NCBI GenBank assembly: GCA_030689585.1
Contig: JAUYFZ010000238.1
Coordinates: forward strand, 1-5,917
Length of the DNA: 5,917 bases
Direction of reading: 5' to 3'
Source: Rhodocyclaceae bacterium
Lineage (GTDB): Bacteria > Pseudomonadota > Gammaproteobacteria > Burkholderiales > Rhodocyclaceae
Shown here: positions 5,802-5,917 of the stretch, piece after piece
How positions within the stretch are numbered: position 1 is the stretch's first letter
How the letters are laid out: each line of letters begins with the position of its first letter
The notes under the pieces: generated by a model
Database searches by the model: none
What the model saw: the letters and a program-made list of their open reading frames with translations, nothing else
Told to the model about the DNA's origin: nothing
Translations under genes and position numbers: made by a program

Positions 5802-5900
5802 CTCCTCCCCCTTCAAGGGGGAGGCCGGGAGGGGGATGGGGGGAAGAATTCCGCGTAGAACCCCATCCCCACCCCAACCCTCCCCTTGAAGGGGAGGGAG
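5802..5900. repeat. Inverted pair of 40-nt G-rich palindromic repeat units (BIME-like)
   Basis: Unit A (5802-5841) and unit B (complement of 5861-5900) match at 32 of 40 bases in opposite orientation around a 19-nt centre. Each unit has its own perfect hairpin with 10-bp arms: 5804-5813/5815-5824 and 5878-5887/5889-5898. The outer ends of the G-rich tails, GGGGATGGGG (5832-5841) and CCCCATCCCC (5861-5870), are also exactly complementary, so the whole element can fold as one long cruciform or hairpin. Similar paired palindromes are dispersed between genes in many proteobacteria. Placed about 40 nt after the operon stop, it may end or protect the operon mRNA, though no U-tract follows the hairpins. 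Confidence 0.8.
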
Positions 5901-5917
5901 ATTGACGCCGCCGACCT

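Overview
The window looks like a piece of a Gram-negative proteobacterial chromosome, with Beta- or Gammaproteobacteria most likely. The basis is a complete outer-membrane/adaptor/inner-membrane export system, Sec signal peptides, moderate GC content by eye (roughly 50-55%), and a G-rich palindromic intergenic repeat of a kind common in those groups. Genus cannot be fixed from the sequence alone.

Left part (1-725), accessory DNA. The window opens inside the last codons of an IS200/IS605-type Y1 transposase (stop at 60-62). Two hairpins typical of the right end of such an element follow. Immediately next, on the minus strand, is a type II toxin-antitoxin pair: hicA (471-725) then hicB (139-474), translationally coupled by a 4-nt overlap. 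The toxin lacks the usual catalytic histidine of the best-studied HicA proteins, and the antitoxin ends in a ribbon-helix-helix DNA-binding domain.

Divergent control region (726-984). It holds a perfect palindrome near the hicA start (743-756), four copies of GTAAC (814-851), the first two exactly one helical turn apart, and a well-placed ribosome binding site for the rightward operon. The GTAAC copies resemble sites for OmpR/PhoB-type response regulators, including the CpxR box.

Rightward operon (985-5761). Five tightly packed genes: a Met/His-rich periplasmic Spy/CpxP (LTxxQ) protein, a TolC-type outer-membrane channel, a HlyD/MacA-type adaptor, an FtsX/MacB-type permease and its ATPase. 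The last four suffice for a tripartite ABC exporter spanning both membranes. Adaptor-permease-ATPase order and the ATPase motifs resemble the cyanobacterial DevBCA exporter. The Spy/CpxP-like leader plus the GTAAC boxes suggest an export system switched on by envelope stress or metal. The substrate is not readable from sequence.

Right end (5762-5917). About 40 nt after the operon lies a pair of inverted 40-nt repeat units, each with its own perfect hairpin; the two copies differ by compensatory changes in the stem, so the structure appears to be conserved. No gene is visible after it.
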